Notes: generated by a model from the letters alone, not told the origin. A stretch of DNA of 64,000 nt from Variovorax sp. V93 (GCF_041154485.1 NZ_AP028669.1:4154001-4218000); one strand, 5' to 3'. Numbered from the stretch's first letter, positions 16,840 to 25,174 are shown. Numbers and translations: made by a program.

Positions 16840-18168
16840 TCAGTAGCGGCCCTTGTTGAGCTTCTCGTACTGCCGCAGGATCTCGTTGCCGCGCTTGACG
16901 GCATCGTCCATGGCCGCCTGCGGCGTTTTCTTGCCGGCCACCACGTTCTGGAACTCGTCGCGCTGCGCCATCATGGTCTGCGTGAAGTTGCCGAAGTGAA
17001 AGCCGGTGGAGTTGGCCGTGGGCGTGCCGCGCGTGAGCTGCAGGATCGCGATCTCGCGCGTCGGGTGCTCCTTGTAGTAGCCCTGCGACCTGGCCAGTTC
17101 GTAGGCCTTGTTGGTCAGCGGCACGTAGCCCGTGGCCTTGACCCACCAGAACTGCGTCTCGGGCTTGGCAATGTAGGCGAGGAAGGCCGCCACGGCCTCG
17201 TACTCGGCCGGCTTCTGGCCCTTCATGACCCACAGCGAGGCGCCGCCGATGGTGCTGTTCTTCGGCTGCTTGCCCTCTTCCCACGGCAGGTAGGTGGCGC
17301 TCCAGTCGATCTTGGATTCGCGCTCGATGCCGCTGTGCGCGGCGGTCGAGGCAAAGTAGGTGGAACACTTGCCCGAGGTGAAGAGCTGCTCGGGGCTCAG
17401 GCCCTGGCCGGCGATCTGCATCACGTCGTCGTCGATCCATTTCTTGATGCGCGCGACCTGCGAGACGACCGAGGTCTTGTTGTAGACGAACTCGGTGTCC
17501 AGCCCCTGGTAGCCGTTGGCCTTGGTGGCGTAGGGCAGGTCGTTGATGGCGCTGTAGTTCTCGAGCAGGCTCCAGTGGTAGTCGCCTGCGAGCACCGAGC
17601 CGCAGGCCGAGATGCCCTTCTGCTTGATGGCATAGAGCTGCTTCTCCAGCTCCTGCCAGGTCTCGGCCGGCTTGGCGAAACCGGCCTTCTCGAAGTGCGC
17701 CTTGTTGTACCAGAGGATGGGCGAGGACGAATTGAAGGGCATCGTCATCAGCTTGCCCTTGTAGCTGTAGAAGCCGGCCACCGGCTTCACGAAATCGGCC
17801 CAGTCGATCTTGTAGCCGCGCTGGTCGAGCAGGTCCTGCACCGGCATCGTGGCGTCCGACAGCAGCATGGTCATGAAGCCGCGCTCGTAGATCTGCACGA
17901 GCGCCGGTGCGCGCTTGGCGCGGTAGGCGGCGATGGTGCCGTTGATGACCTCGTCGTAGTTGCCCTTGTAGACGGCGGTGACCGCGTACTTGTTCTGCGA
18001 GCCGTTGAAGTTCTTCACCAGCTCTTCGACCCGCTCGCCGAGCGCCCCGCCCATGGCATGCCACCACTGAACCTGCACCGGCTGCGCGGCGGCCGGCATG
18101 GCGCCGGCCAGCCAGAGCGTGGAGGAAAGGGCCAGCATGGCCAGCGTGCTGCGTCGTTGGATCTTCAT
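16840..18168 (-). CDS. ugpB: sn-Glycerol-phosphate ABC transporter substrate-binding protein UgpB
   Basis: A 442-residue periplasmic binding protein that delivers glycerol-3-phosphate or glycerophosphodiesters to UgpAE. A Sec signal (MKIQRRSTLAMLALSSTLWL to about residue 31) is followed by VQVQWWHAMGGALGERVEEL, a strong UgpB hallmark, then PFNSSSPILWYNKAHFEKAG and TIGGASLWVM. AGGAGA 6 nt upstream fixes the ATG. Length matches E. coli UgpB. It is the second gene after the glycerol-1-phosphate dehydrogenase gene (47 nt gap), so that enzyme probably shares its transcript. Whether it binds the sn-1 or sn-3 enantiomer cannot be read from sequence. Confidence 0.93.
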   Translation of the reverse strand: MKIQRRSTLAMLALSSTLWLAGAMPAAAQPVQVQWWHAMGGALGERVEELVKNFNGSQNKYAVTAVYKGNYDEVINGTIAAYRAKRAPALVQIYERGFMTMLLSDATMPVQDLLDQRGYKIDWADFVKPVAGFYSYKGKLMTMPFNSSSPILWYNKAHFEKAGFAKPAETWQELEKQLYAIKQKGISACGSVLAGDYHWSLLENYSAINDLPYATKANGYQGLDTEFVYNKTSVVSQVARIKKWIDDDVMQIAGQGLSPEQLFTSGKCSTYFASTAAHSGIERESKIDWSATYLPWEEGKQPKNSTIGGASLWVMKGQKPAEYEAVAAFLAYIAKPETQFWWVKATGYVPLTNKAYELARSQGYYKEHPTREIAILQLTRGTPTANSTGFHFGNFTQTMMAQRDEFQNVVAGKKTPQAAMDDAVKRGNEILRQYEKLNKGRY

Positions 18169-18215
18169 CGCGTTCTCCTGTAGGGTGTGTGTCGATGTCG
18201 CTATCTGCTTTGCGC

Positions 18216-19568
18216 TCATGCGGCCCAGAAGCCGCCGGGAGCGAACTGCTCGGCGATCGCGCGGTCGAGCCAGCCCAGGTCGTCGAGCAGGTCGAGCAGC
18301 GTGTAGCGGCGCCGGATGAGGCGTGCGCGGCGGTGGTCGGCGGCAAACCTGGCGGCGCCGATGCCGAGCTCGCGGAAATGGCTCGCGCCGCCGACGGTGG
18401 CCAGGCGCTGCTGCATGTCGCGCGCACCGATCAGCTGGCGCTTCAGCTGCGCGCGCAGCGCGGGCCAGGCGCACACCAGCTGTTCGAGGCGTGCGCGGCG
18501 GCTGCCGGACGCGGCCTTCGCATCCATTTCGCCGCGTGCGGCGGCCCTGAATTCCTCGTTGCCGAAGGCGGCCTCGATCTCGCGCGACAGCGCGGCCTCG
18601 TCCCGGCCGTCGCGCGCCTGCGATGCGGCGGCCGCAATGGCGGCCTCGGGCTGCGCAAGGAGCCATTCGTACATCGCCAGCATGGCCACGCACCCGACGC
18701 CCACGCAGGCGCCATGCGCCGCGGGCTCGCCATCGACCTGCAGGTTCTCCATTTCCCACAGGTGCGAGAACTGGTGGTCGCTGCCGCTCGCCGGACGCGA
18801 GTTGCCATGGGCCTGCATGGCAAAGCCGCTGACCAGCAGGCCGGCCAGCAAGCCGGCCAGCGCCTGCGGTTCATGCACGGCCAGGCGCTGCGGCGCGCCG
18901 AGCCAATCGCCGAGATGGTCCTGCACCAGGGCATAGGGACGCGGGTTGATGGGCTCCACGCCGAGCGCGTCGGCCAGCAGCCAGTCGGCGCCGGCCACCG
19001 CCTTGCCGGCCAGGTCGCCGTAGCCCCAGGCCGTCATGCGCGGCGGCGCGGCGCGCAGCACGTCGAGGTCGGCCAGCACCGCCACGGGCGGCGGGCATGC
19101 GAGCGTGCGCTTGAAGCCGTCTTCGCCGAGCAGCGCGGCGCCCGAGGCCGCGTAGCCATCCATGGAGGCGGCGGTTGCAAGGCACGCGTAGGGTTTGCCG
19201 GCGAGCGAGGCCGCATGCTTGACCAGGTCGCTGACCACGCCCGAGCCCACCGCGAGAGGCGTGGCCGCCTGCGTGGAAAGCTGCTGCGCGATGGCCGCCG
19301 AGCGCTGCACGCGCGGCTTCAGGCGAGGCTTCGCAGGAAAGACCAGCGGCGCCGCGCAGGGCACGCCCTGCGATTCGAGCAGGGCCTGCGCCGAAGCGCC
19401 CACCACATCCCAGGTGTTCTCGTCGGCCACCAGCATCCAGCGCCGGCCCGGCGCGCAGCGCTGCAGCACCCCGGGCAGCAAGCGCACTGCGGCGTGCTCG
19501 ATGACGACTTCTTTGGTGACCGCCGCATCGCGCAGCGCGGCCTTCAGCGGGGATGACGAGTCGCTCAT
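18216..19568 (-). CDS. egsA: Glycerol-1-phosphate dehydrogenase (AraM/EgsA family)
   Basis: A 450-residue NAD(P)-dependent enzyme of the iron-alcohol-dehydrogenase fold that interconverts dihydroxyacetone phosphate and sn-glycerol-1-phosphate, the enantiomer in archaeal lipids. Motifs in order: MLVADENTW, VGSGVVSDLVKHA (nucleotide binding), TAASMDGYAASGAAL, GYGDLAGK, and metal-site histidines in SGSDHQFSHLWEME and EPAAHGACVGVG. The ~100-residue C-terminal helical part is typical of bacterial AraM. It is the first gene of the ugp operon and divergent from a SorC-type regulator. In B. subtilis AraM feeds a lipid-like pathway; here gene context points to catabolism, which is inferred. Confidence 0.85.
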   Translation of the reverse strand: MSDSSSPLKAALRDAAVTKEVVIEHAAVRLLPGVLQRCAPGRRWMLVADENTWDVVGASAQALLESQGVPCAAPLVFPAKPRLKPRVQRSAAIAQQLSTQAATPLAVGSGVVSDLVKHAASLAGKPYACLATAASMDGYAASGAALLGEDGFKRTLACPPPVAVLADLDVLRAAPPRMTAWGYGDLAGKAVAGADWLLADALGVEPINPRPYALVQDHLGDWLGAPQRLAVHEPQALAGLLAGLLVSGFAMQAHGNSRPASGSDHQFSHLWEMENLQVDGEPAAHGACVGVGCVAMLAMYEWLLAQPEAAIAAAASQARDGRDEAALSREIEAAFGNEEFRAAARGEMDAKAASGSRRARLEQLVCAWPALRAQLKRQLIGARDMQQRLATVGGASHFRELGIGAARFAADHRRARLIRRRYTLLDLLDDLGWLDRAIAEQFAPGGFWAA

Positions 19569-19618
19569 GTCTCCTGCAATCTGGACGCCGTTTTCCGGTC
19601 GATGAACAAGTGTATAGT

Positions 19619-19638
19619 TTGAAAGACATTTGTTTCAA
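19619..19638. promoter_or_regulatory. Inverted repeat TTGAAA-N8-TTTCAA, likely SorC-type operator
   Basis: The 151-nt gap between the divergent egsA and sorC-type genes contains a perfect 6-bp inverted repeat, TTGAAA (19619-19624) and TTTCAA (19633-19638). A wider imperfect repeat flanks it: TGAACAAGTGT just upstream mirrors ACATTTGTTTCA. This AT-rich patch stands out in GC-rich surroundings and is the only good candidate for the regulator's binding site, so it probably controls both directions. The assignment to this regulator is inferred from position. Confidence 0.5.
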
Positions 19639-19719
19639 CCACGTGACTACCCGTAGTCCGGCGCGCTCGTGCCACCATCGCGGCCGCAGAATCAACGACG
19701 ACAACCACGGAGAATTCGG

Positions 19720-20682
19720 ATGGCTGAGGAAGATCAGGTGGCGGTGCGCGTGGCCTGGCTCTACTACATGGAAGGCCTGACGCAGGACGGCATCGCCACG
19801 AAGCTCGGCCTGACGCGGCTGCGCGTGAACCGCCTGCTGGGCGAGGCGCGCGAGAGCGGGCTGGTCAGCATCAAGATCAACTCGCGCCACGAGAGCTGCC
19901 TGCGGCTGGAAGAAGAACTGCGCAGCGTCTGCGGCCTGCGCGAGGCAACGATCATCCCGACGCCCGAGAGCCCCGAGCTCATCCCCGTGCTGCTGGGACG
20001 CACGGCCGGCGAATATCTATCGAAGCACATCGAGACGAACCGCGTGCGCGGCGTGGGCGTGGGCTGGGGCGCCACCTTGCGCGAGGCCATCCGCCACGTC
20101 GCATCCGGCCAATGGCCCGAGGTGCACGTCAACTCGATGATGGGCGGCCTGACGCGCGGCCTGGAGATCAACACCTTCGAAACGGCCAGCGCACTGGCCG
20201 CCCGGCTGGGCGCGCAATGCAGCTACCTGGCCGCGCCCCTGTACGCAGGCAGCGCCAAGTCGCGCGACACCATCGTTTCGCAGGATGTCTTCAAGGAAGC
20301 GTTCGGCCAGATCGCGGCCAACGACGTCGCGCTGCTGAGCGTGGGCGACCTGAGCACGCGCTCGCTGCTGGTGCGCTACGGCCTGCCAAAGGACGTGCCG
20401 GTGGCCGAGCTGCGGCAGGCCAAGGCGGTGGGCGACATCATCGGGCAGTTCCTCGACCGCCACGGCAAGCCGGTGAAGCATGCGCTGAACCTGCGCGTGG
20501 TGGCGCCTTCGCTCGAGGAGCTGGCGCGCATTCCGACGGTGATCGTTGCTTCGGGCGGCGAGAACAAGGCACCGATCATTGCCGCGGTGCTGCAGGCCAG
20601 GCTGCTGTCGGTGCTGATCTGCGACGAGCAGACGGCGCGCACGGCGCTGAAGCTCTACCAGGCGCTGGCCGCGCAGGCCTGA
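19720..20682 (+). CDS. SorC/DeoR-type sugar-phosphate-binding transcriptional regulator
   Basis: A 320-residue regulator. The N-terminal helix-turn-helix (about 8-45) reads VAWLYYMEGLTQDGIATKLG then LTRLRVNRLLGEARE, the SorC family pattern. The rest is the SorC effector domain (GVGVGWGATLREAI, PLYAGSAKSRDTIVSQ, ALLSVGDL, VIVASGGENKAPII), a fold that binds sugar phosphates. GGAG lies 8-9 nt before this ATG. It is divergent from the egsA-ugp operon; a phosphorylated three-carbon compound (glycerol-1-phosphate, glycerol-3-phosphate or dihydroxyacetone phosphate) is the obvious candidate effector, by inference. Confidence 0.88.
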   Translation: MAEEDQVAVRVAWLYYMEGLTQDGIATKLGLTRLRVNRLLGEARESGLVSIKINSRHESCLRLEEELRSVCGLREATIIPTPESPELIPVLLGRTAGEYLSKHIETNRVRGVGVGWGATLREAIRHVASGQWPEVHVNSMMGGLTRGLEINTFETASALAARLGAQCSYLAAPLYAGSAKSRDTIVSQDVFKEAFGQIAANDVALLSVGDLSTRSLLVRYGLPKDVPVAELRQAKAVGDIIGQFLDRHGKPVKHALNLRVVAPSLEELARIPTVIVASGGENKAPIIAAVLQARLLSVLICDEQTARTALKLYQALAAQA

Positions 20683-20699
20683 AGAAGAAGAAGGACCGG

Positions 20700-21974
20700 C
20701 TAGCCGGCGGAGCCCTCGCAGGCCACCTCGTCGTTCGGCCGCGCGTGGGCTCTTTCGCTCGCCCGTGCGCTCATCAGCGCCCAGGCGAACACCCCCATCC
20801 CCGCGAGCGCGAGCAGCGCACCGACCCACCCCGTCGAGGTCCAGCCCAGCCCGGCCGCAATGGCCGCGCCGCCGAGCCAGGCGCCCAGCGCATTGGCCAT
20901 GTTGAAGGCCGAGTGGTTGAGCGCGGCGGCGAGCGTCTGCGCGTCGCCGGCCACGTCCATCAGGCGGATCTGCAGCGCGGGGCCGATGGCCACGGTGGTG
21001 CCGATGAGAAACACGTTGATGGCCGCGGTGACCACGTGGTGCGCCGCGAACGAGAACATCGCGAGCACCAGCGCCGCATAGACGAGCAGGCCGCCGATGG
21101 TGCGCATCAGCGACTTGTCCGCCAGGCGCGAGCCGACGAGGTTGCCGGTGACCATGCCCAACCCGAACAGCGCGAGCACGAAAGGCACGCCGCCCAGCGG
21201 CAGGCCGGCCACTTCGATGAGCGTGGGCTTGATGTAGCTGAACACCGAGAACATGCCGCCGAAGCCGATGGCGCCGATGCCGAGCGTGAACCACACCTGC
21301 TTGCGCCTGAGCGCGCCGAGCTCGCGCCAGGGGCTGGCACCCGCGGGCGGCGCCAGGTCGGGGATGTCGCGGCGCAGCAGCGCCACCGCCGCCAGCGCGA
21401 TGAGGCCGACGAACACGAAGGCCGCGCGCCAGCCGAACAGCTGGCCGAGCCAGGCCGCGATCGGCACGCCCACCAGCGTGGCGCCGGTGAGCCCCAGCAT
21501 CACGAGGCCCACGGCGCGTGCGCGGCGCCCGGGCGGTGCGAGCGTGGCGGCCACCAGTGCGGCCACGCCGAAGTAGGTGCCGTGCGGCAGCCCGGTCGCA
21601 AAGCGCAGCAGGTTGAGCGACATGTAGCCCGGCGCCATCGCGCTCGCGAAATTGCCGGCGGCGAACACGGCCATGAGCGCGATCAGCAGCGCGCGGCGGC
21701 GCCAGCCGGCCGCGAGCACCGCGAGCACCGGCGCACCGATGACGACGCCGAGCGCATAGGCGCTGATGACGTGGCCGGCCTGGGGGATGCTGACGTCGAT
21801 GTCCTTCGCCACTTCGGGCAAGAGGCCCATGATCACGAACTCGCCGGTGCCGATGGCGAAGCCGCCGACGCCGAGCGCGAGCACGGCGCGCAGGAAATTC
21901 ACGGGCCGTGCGGAGGGGGAAACAACGGAAATGTCGGTGTCCGCGCTGTCCAGCGCGGGTGGGGAGGCGTTCAA
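20700..21974 (-). CDS. MFS transporter, DHA1/arabinose-efflux-like
   Basis: A 424-residue inner-membrane protein with twelve predicted segments. Typical DHA1 motifs: GTGEFVIMGLLPEVAKDI in segment 1, GAPVLAVLAAGWRRR in loop 2-3 and RFATGLPHGTYFGVAALV. This resembles the AraJ/YdhP/PbuE branch that exports sugars, nucleosides or drugs; the substrate is unknown. The start is TTG, supported by CAGGAG 8 nt upstream; no in-frame ATG precedes the first membrane segment. It stands between the convergent sorC-type gene and the urt operon, which reads in the same direction but lies 109 nt away. Confidence 0.88.
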   Translation of the reverse strand: MNASPPALDSADTDISVVSPSARPVNFLRAVLALGVGGFAIGTGEFVIMGLLPEVAKDIDVSIPQAGHVISAYALGVVIGAPVLAVLAAGWRRRALLIALMAVFAAGNFASAMAPGYMSLNLLRFATGLPHGTYFGVAALVAATLAPPGRRARAVGLVMLGLTGATLVGVPIAAWLGQLFGWRAAFVFVGLIALAAVALLRRDIPDLAPPAGASPWRELGALRRKQVWFTLGIGAIGFGGMFSVFSYIKPTLIEVAGLPLGGVPFVLALFGLGMVTGNLVGSRLADKSLMRTIGGLLVYAALVLAMFSFAAHHVVTAAINVFLIGTTVAIGPALQIRLMDVAGDAQTLAAALNHSAFNMANALGAWLGGAAIAAGLGWTSTGWVGALLALAGMGVFAWALMSARASERAHARPNDEVACEGSAG

Positions 21975-22024
21975 GGCCAGGCTCCTGGGAGGTGCCCGGC
22001 GGCAGCGGGCAGAGGCCTGATTTT

Positions 22025-22036
22025 AGGGTAAACCCT
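22025..22036. promoter_or_regulatory. Short inverted repeat AGGGT-AA-ACCCT upstream of the MFS gene
   Basis: A 12-nt dyad in the 109-nt gap between urtE and the MFS gene. It sits about 50 nt before the MFS start, within a small AT-rich patch, where a repressor or activator site would be expected. It lacks a T-run, so it is not a terminator. The protein that binds it is not known. Confidence 0.25.
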
Positions 22037-22083
22037 GAATTTCTGCCGATACGGATTTGCCGCAGGCCCGGTACTGCAGGGCC

Positions 22084-22776
22084 TCAGATGGCCACGAGCT
22101 GGCGCACGCCCTGCGCTTCCATGTCCTTGCCGAGGCCGCGCGCGATGACCTCCCCGCGCTCCATCACGAGGTAGTCGTCGGCCAGTTCCTGCGCGAAGTC
22201 GTAGTACTGCTCGCACAGCACGATGGCCATGTCGCCGCGGTCGGCCAGCATGCGGATGACGCGGCCGATGTCCTTGATGATGCTGGGCTGGATGCCTTCG
22301 GTGGGCTCGTCGAGGATCAGCAGCTTGGGCTTGGGCGCCAGCGCGCGCGCAATGGCAAGCTGTTGCTGTTGCCCGCCGGAAAGGTCGCCGCCTCTTCGGT
22401 TGATCATCTGCTTGAGCACGGGGAACAGGTCGAACAGTTCCGACGGGATGGGCGTGCTGCCGCTCTTGTAGGCCAGGCCCATGCGCAGGTTTTCTTCGAC
22501 CGTGAGCCTGGCGAAGATTTCGCGGCCCTGCGGGACGAAGCCGATGCCGGCCCTTGCCCTTTCATAAGGGGTGGCTTTGTGGATCGGCTTGCCTTCGAGC
22601 TCGATGCTGCCGCTCTTGATGGGGACCAGGCCCATCAGCGACTTGAGCAGTGTGGTCTTGCCTACGCCGTTGCGGCCCAGCAATACCGTGACCTTGCCTA
22701 GCGTGGCCTCGAAGCTCACGTCTCTGAGGATATGGGAGCCGCCGTAGTACTGGTGGATGTTCTTGACTGTCAGCAT
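22084..22776 (-). CDS. urtE: Urea ABC transporter ATP-binding subunit UrtE
   Basis: A 230-residue ATPase of the branched-chain/urea (HAAT) class. Walker A GRNGVGKTTLLKSLMG, Q-loop VPQGREIF, signature LSGGQQQQLAIARAL and Walker B LLILDEPTEGIQPSII are all present. The start MLTVKNIHQYYGGSHILRDV and the text NRRGGDLSGG are typical of UrtE rather than LivF. The upstream in-frame extension runs through a repeat element, so ATG 22776 is used. It is the last gene of urtABCDE and is separated from urtD by that repeat. Confidence 0.93.
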   Translation of the reverse strand: MLTVKNIHQYYGGSHILRDVSFEATLGKVTVLLGRNGVGKTTLLKSLMGLVPIKSGSIELEGKPIHKATPYERARAGIGFVPQGREIFARLTVEENLRMGLAYKSGSTPIPSELFDLFPVLKQMINRRGGDLSGGQQQQLAIARALAPKPKLLILDEPTEGIQPSIIKDIGRVIRMLADRGDMAIVLCEQYYDFAQELADDYLVMERGEVIARGLGKDMEAQGVRQLVAI

Positions 22777-22808
22777 TTTGTGGGCGCCTTCCTTTGTCCT
22801 TGTTGGAG

Positions 22809-22996
22809 GCGCCCGGCACGCGGCACGGTGCGGGCGGCCCCACTGTGCCGGCCCTTCGGGCTCCCCTGCGGTGCTCGCGTTTCGCGGGGTCTCGCAGAAC
22901 TCGCTTCGCTCAAACAGCTGCGAGCCCTGATCCGCGAAACACTGCGCTCCTCGGCGGCACAGAGGGGCCGCCCGCACCGCGCCGCATGCCGGGCGC
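22809..22996. repeat. 188-bp inverted-repeat intergenic element between urtD and urtE
   Basis: The element is bounded by 42-nt arms, 22809-22850 and 22955-22996, that are inverse complements at 39 of 42 positions. The central ~104 nt contains smaller dyads, such as GCTCGCGTTTCGCGG against CCGCGAAACACTGCGC. It has no coding capacity. The pattern resembles mobile non-autonomous repeats (MITE/REP-like) common between genes in Comamonadaceae; that comparison is from general knowledge. Placed inside the urt operon, the transcript would fold into a very strong hairpin, which could lower or adjust urtE expression. Confidence 0.8.
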
Positions 22997-23040
22997 TGGC
23001 TGTGACGTTGATGCCGTCGGTCCTGGCCACGGCAATGGCC

Positions 23041-23919
23041 TCAACGCCCAAGATAAACCTCGATCACGCGCTCATCGGCCTGCACTTCGTCCAGCGTGCC
23101 CTGCGCCAGCACGGAGCCGTCGCACAGCACGGTGACGATCTCGGAAATGGTGCGGATGAAGCTCATGTCGTGCTCCACCACCATCAGCGAGTGCTTGCCC
23201 TTGAGCGTGAGAAACAGCTCGGCGGTGCGCGCCGTTTCCTCGTCGGTCATGCCGGCCACGGGCTCGTCGAGCAGCAGCAGCTTCGGGTCCTGCATCAGCA
23301 GCATGCCGATCTCCAGCCACTGCTTCTGGCCATGGCTCAGGTTGCCGGCCAGGCGCGACACGCTGTCGGCCAGGTGGATGGTCTGCAGCACTTCGGCCAG
23401 CCGGTCGCTCTGCGCCGAGTCGAGCCTGAACAGCATCGAGGCGCGCACACCCTTGTTGGTCTTGAGCGCGAGCTCGAGGTTCTCGAACACCGTGAGATGC
23501 TCGAACACCGTCGGCTTCTGGAACTTGCGCCCGATGCCCAGCTGGGCGATGTCGGCCTCGCGATGGCGCAGCAGGTCGATGGTGCTGCCGAAGAACACCG
23601 TGCCCTCGTCGGGCCGCGTCTTGCCGGTGATGATGTCCATCATCGTCGTCTTGCCTGCGCCGTTCGGGCCGATGATGCAGCGCAGCTCGCCCGGCGCAAT
23701 GTCGAGCGACAGCTTGTTGATGGCCTTGAAGCCGTCGAAGCTCACGCTCACGTCCTCGAGGTAGAGGATGCGGCCGTGCGTCACGTCCACTTCACCCGGC
23801 GTTGCAATGCGGCCGAAGTCCGCGGAACGCCCGCCGGATTCGGTGCTGCCGCCCGCGTAGTGCACGCCCTTGGCGCGGGCGGCGCGCTCGGCGCCGGCTT
23901 CCATCAGGTCGGGCGTCAT
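23041..23919 (-). CDS. urtD: Urea ABC transporter ATP-binding subunit UrtD
   Basis: A 292-residue ATPase. Walker A GPNGAGKTTMMDIITGKTRPD, signature NLSHGQKQWLEIGMLLMQ and Walker B LLLLDEPVAGMTDEE are all present; GKTRPDEG and the FGSTIDL loop are typical of UrtD. It has an N-terminal extension of about 45 residues before the ABC domain proper begins at RILYLEDVSVSFDGFKAI. It pairs with UrtE to power UrtBC. It starts 31 nt after urtC; downstream comes the 188-bp repeat, then urtE. Confidence 0.93.
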   Translation of the reverse strand: MTPDLMEAGAERAARAKGVHYAGGSTESGGRSADFGRIATPGEVDVTHGRILYLEDVSVSFDGFKAINKLSLDIAPGELRCIIGPNGAGKTTMMDIITGKTRPDEGTVFFGSTIDLLRHREADIAQLGIGRKFQKPTVFEHLTVFENLELALKTNKGVRASMLFRLDSAQSDRLAEVLQTIHLADSVSRLAGNLSHGQKQWLEIGMLLMQDPKLLLLDEPVAGMTDEETARTAELFLTLKGKHSLMVVEHDMSFIRTISEIVTVLCDGSVLAQGTLDEVQADERVIEVYLGR

Positions 23920-23950
23920 TCAGAAACCTCCGCGCTTCGCGCTGCGGTAT

Positions 23951-25174
23951 TCATGCGCGCGCTCCCTTCACTTCGGCCACCAGCGGCGCGTGCAGCGCCT
24001 CCGGCTCCACGCCTTGGGCGGCGGCCATGGCGCGCTGCGCCTCTTCGCGGCCGGCGCTCACGCCGGCCGGCACCTTCTCCCTCGACAGCCACTTGCGCAC
24101 CAGGCCCACGATGCCGTTCGGCAGGAACAGCGTGACAGCAATGAACAACGCGCCCAGGAAGTACAGCCAGTACTCGGGGTAGGCCACCGTGAGCCAGCTC
24201 TTCGCGCCGTTGACGATGAAGGCGCCGATGATCGGCCCGATCAGCGTGGCGCGTCCGCCCACCGCGGCCCAGATCGCAATCTCGATGGAGTTGGCCGCGC
24301 TCATCTCGCCGGGGTTGATGATGCCGACCTGCGGCACGTACAGCGCACCGGCCACGCCGCACATCACGGCCGAGATCACCCAGATCGTGAGCTTGTAGGG
24401 CAGCGGGTTGTAGCCCGAGAACATCACGCGCGTCTCGGCGTCTCGGATGGCCTGCAGCACGCGGCCGAACTTGCTGGCGATGAGCCACTTCGCGAACAGG
24501 AAGAAGCCCAGCAGCGTGAGGCCGGTGAGCGCGAAGAGCGTCATGCGCATTTCCTGCGTGGCGATCGGAATGCCCAGGATGCGCTTGAAGTCGGTGAAGC
24601 CGTTGTTGCCGCCGAAGCCGGTCTCGTTGCGGAAGAACAGCAGCATGGCTGCGAAGGTCATGGCCTGCGTGATGATCGAGAAGTACACGCCCTTGATGCG
24701 CGAGCGGAAGGCGAAGAAGCCGAACACGAAGGCGATCAGGCCCGGCACCGCGACGATCAGCACCAGCGTGGCGATGAAGCTGTCGCTGAAGGTCCAGTGC
24801 CAGGGCAGCGTCTTCCAGTCGAGGAACACCATGAAGTCCGGCAGGTCGCTCTTGTAGTTGCCGTCGCGGCCGATCTGGCGCATGAGGTACATGCCCATCA
24901 TGTAGCCGCCAAGCGCGAAGAACAGGCCGTGGCCCAGCGAGAGGATGCCGGTGTAGCCCCAGATCAGGTCCATGGCCAGCGCGCAGATCGCATAGCACAT
25001 GATCTTGCCGACCAGCGCCACCGCGTAGTCGCTCATGTGCAGCGGGCTGCCGGCGGGCACCCACATGTTGAGCACCGGCGCCACGGCGCAGACCACGATC
25101 AGCGCGACGAAGAAGGCCGTCCAGCCCTTGCCGCTCAGCAGCGGCCCTTTGGTTGGAAGTACGACCTTGCTCAT
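23951..25174 (-). CDS. urtC: Urea ABC transporter permease UrtC
   Basis: A 407-residue LivM-type permease with about ten membrane segments. Characteristic stretches are MDLIWGYTGILSLGHGLFFALGGY (LivM/UrtC motif), RIKGVYFSIITQAMTFA, NETGFGGNNGFTDFK and RVLQAIRDAETRVMFSGYNP. The ATGA overlap with urtB (25171-25174) shows coupled translation. The final ~45 residues form a soluble tail of low conservation. Forms the urea channel with UrtB. Confidence 0.93.
   Translation of the reverse strand: MSKVVLPTKGPLLSGKGWTAFFVALIVVCAVAPVLNMWVPAGSPLHMSDYAVALVGKIMCYAICALAMDLIWGYTGILSLGHGLFFALGGYMMGMYLMRQIGRDGNYKSDLPDFMVFLDWKTLPWHWTFSDSFIATLVLIVAVPGLIAFVFGFFAFRSRIKGVYFSIITQAMTFAAMLLFFRNETGFGGNNGFTDFKRILGIPIATQEMRMTLFALTGLTLLGFFLFAKWLIASKFGRVLQAIRDAETRVMFSGYNPLPYKLTIWVISAVMCGVAGALYVPQVGIINPGEMSAANSIEIAIWAAVGGRATLIGPIIGAFIVNGAKSWLTVAYPEYWLYFLGALFIAVTLFLPNGIVGLVRKWLSREKVPAGVSAGREEAQRAMAAAQGVEPEALHAPLVAEVKGARA

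Noticed and set aside
14259..16859. An 866-codon open frame on the plus strand
   Set aside because: It runs antisense to ugpQ, ugpE and ugpA, is rich in His/Arg/Gln without any motif, and has no ribosome site. The minus-strand genes explain the region fully.
22809..22996. An insertion sequence remnant or integron attC site
   Set aside because: The inverted ends look mobile, but there is no transposase reading frame, no clear target-site duplication by eye, and no attC core sites. It is called only an inverted-repeat element.
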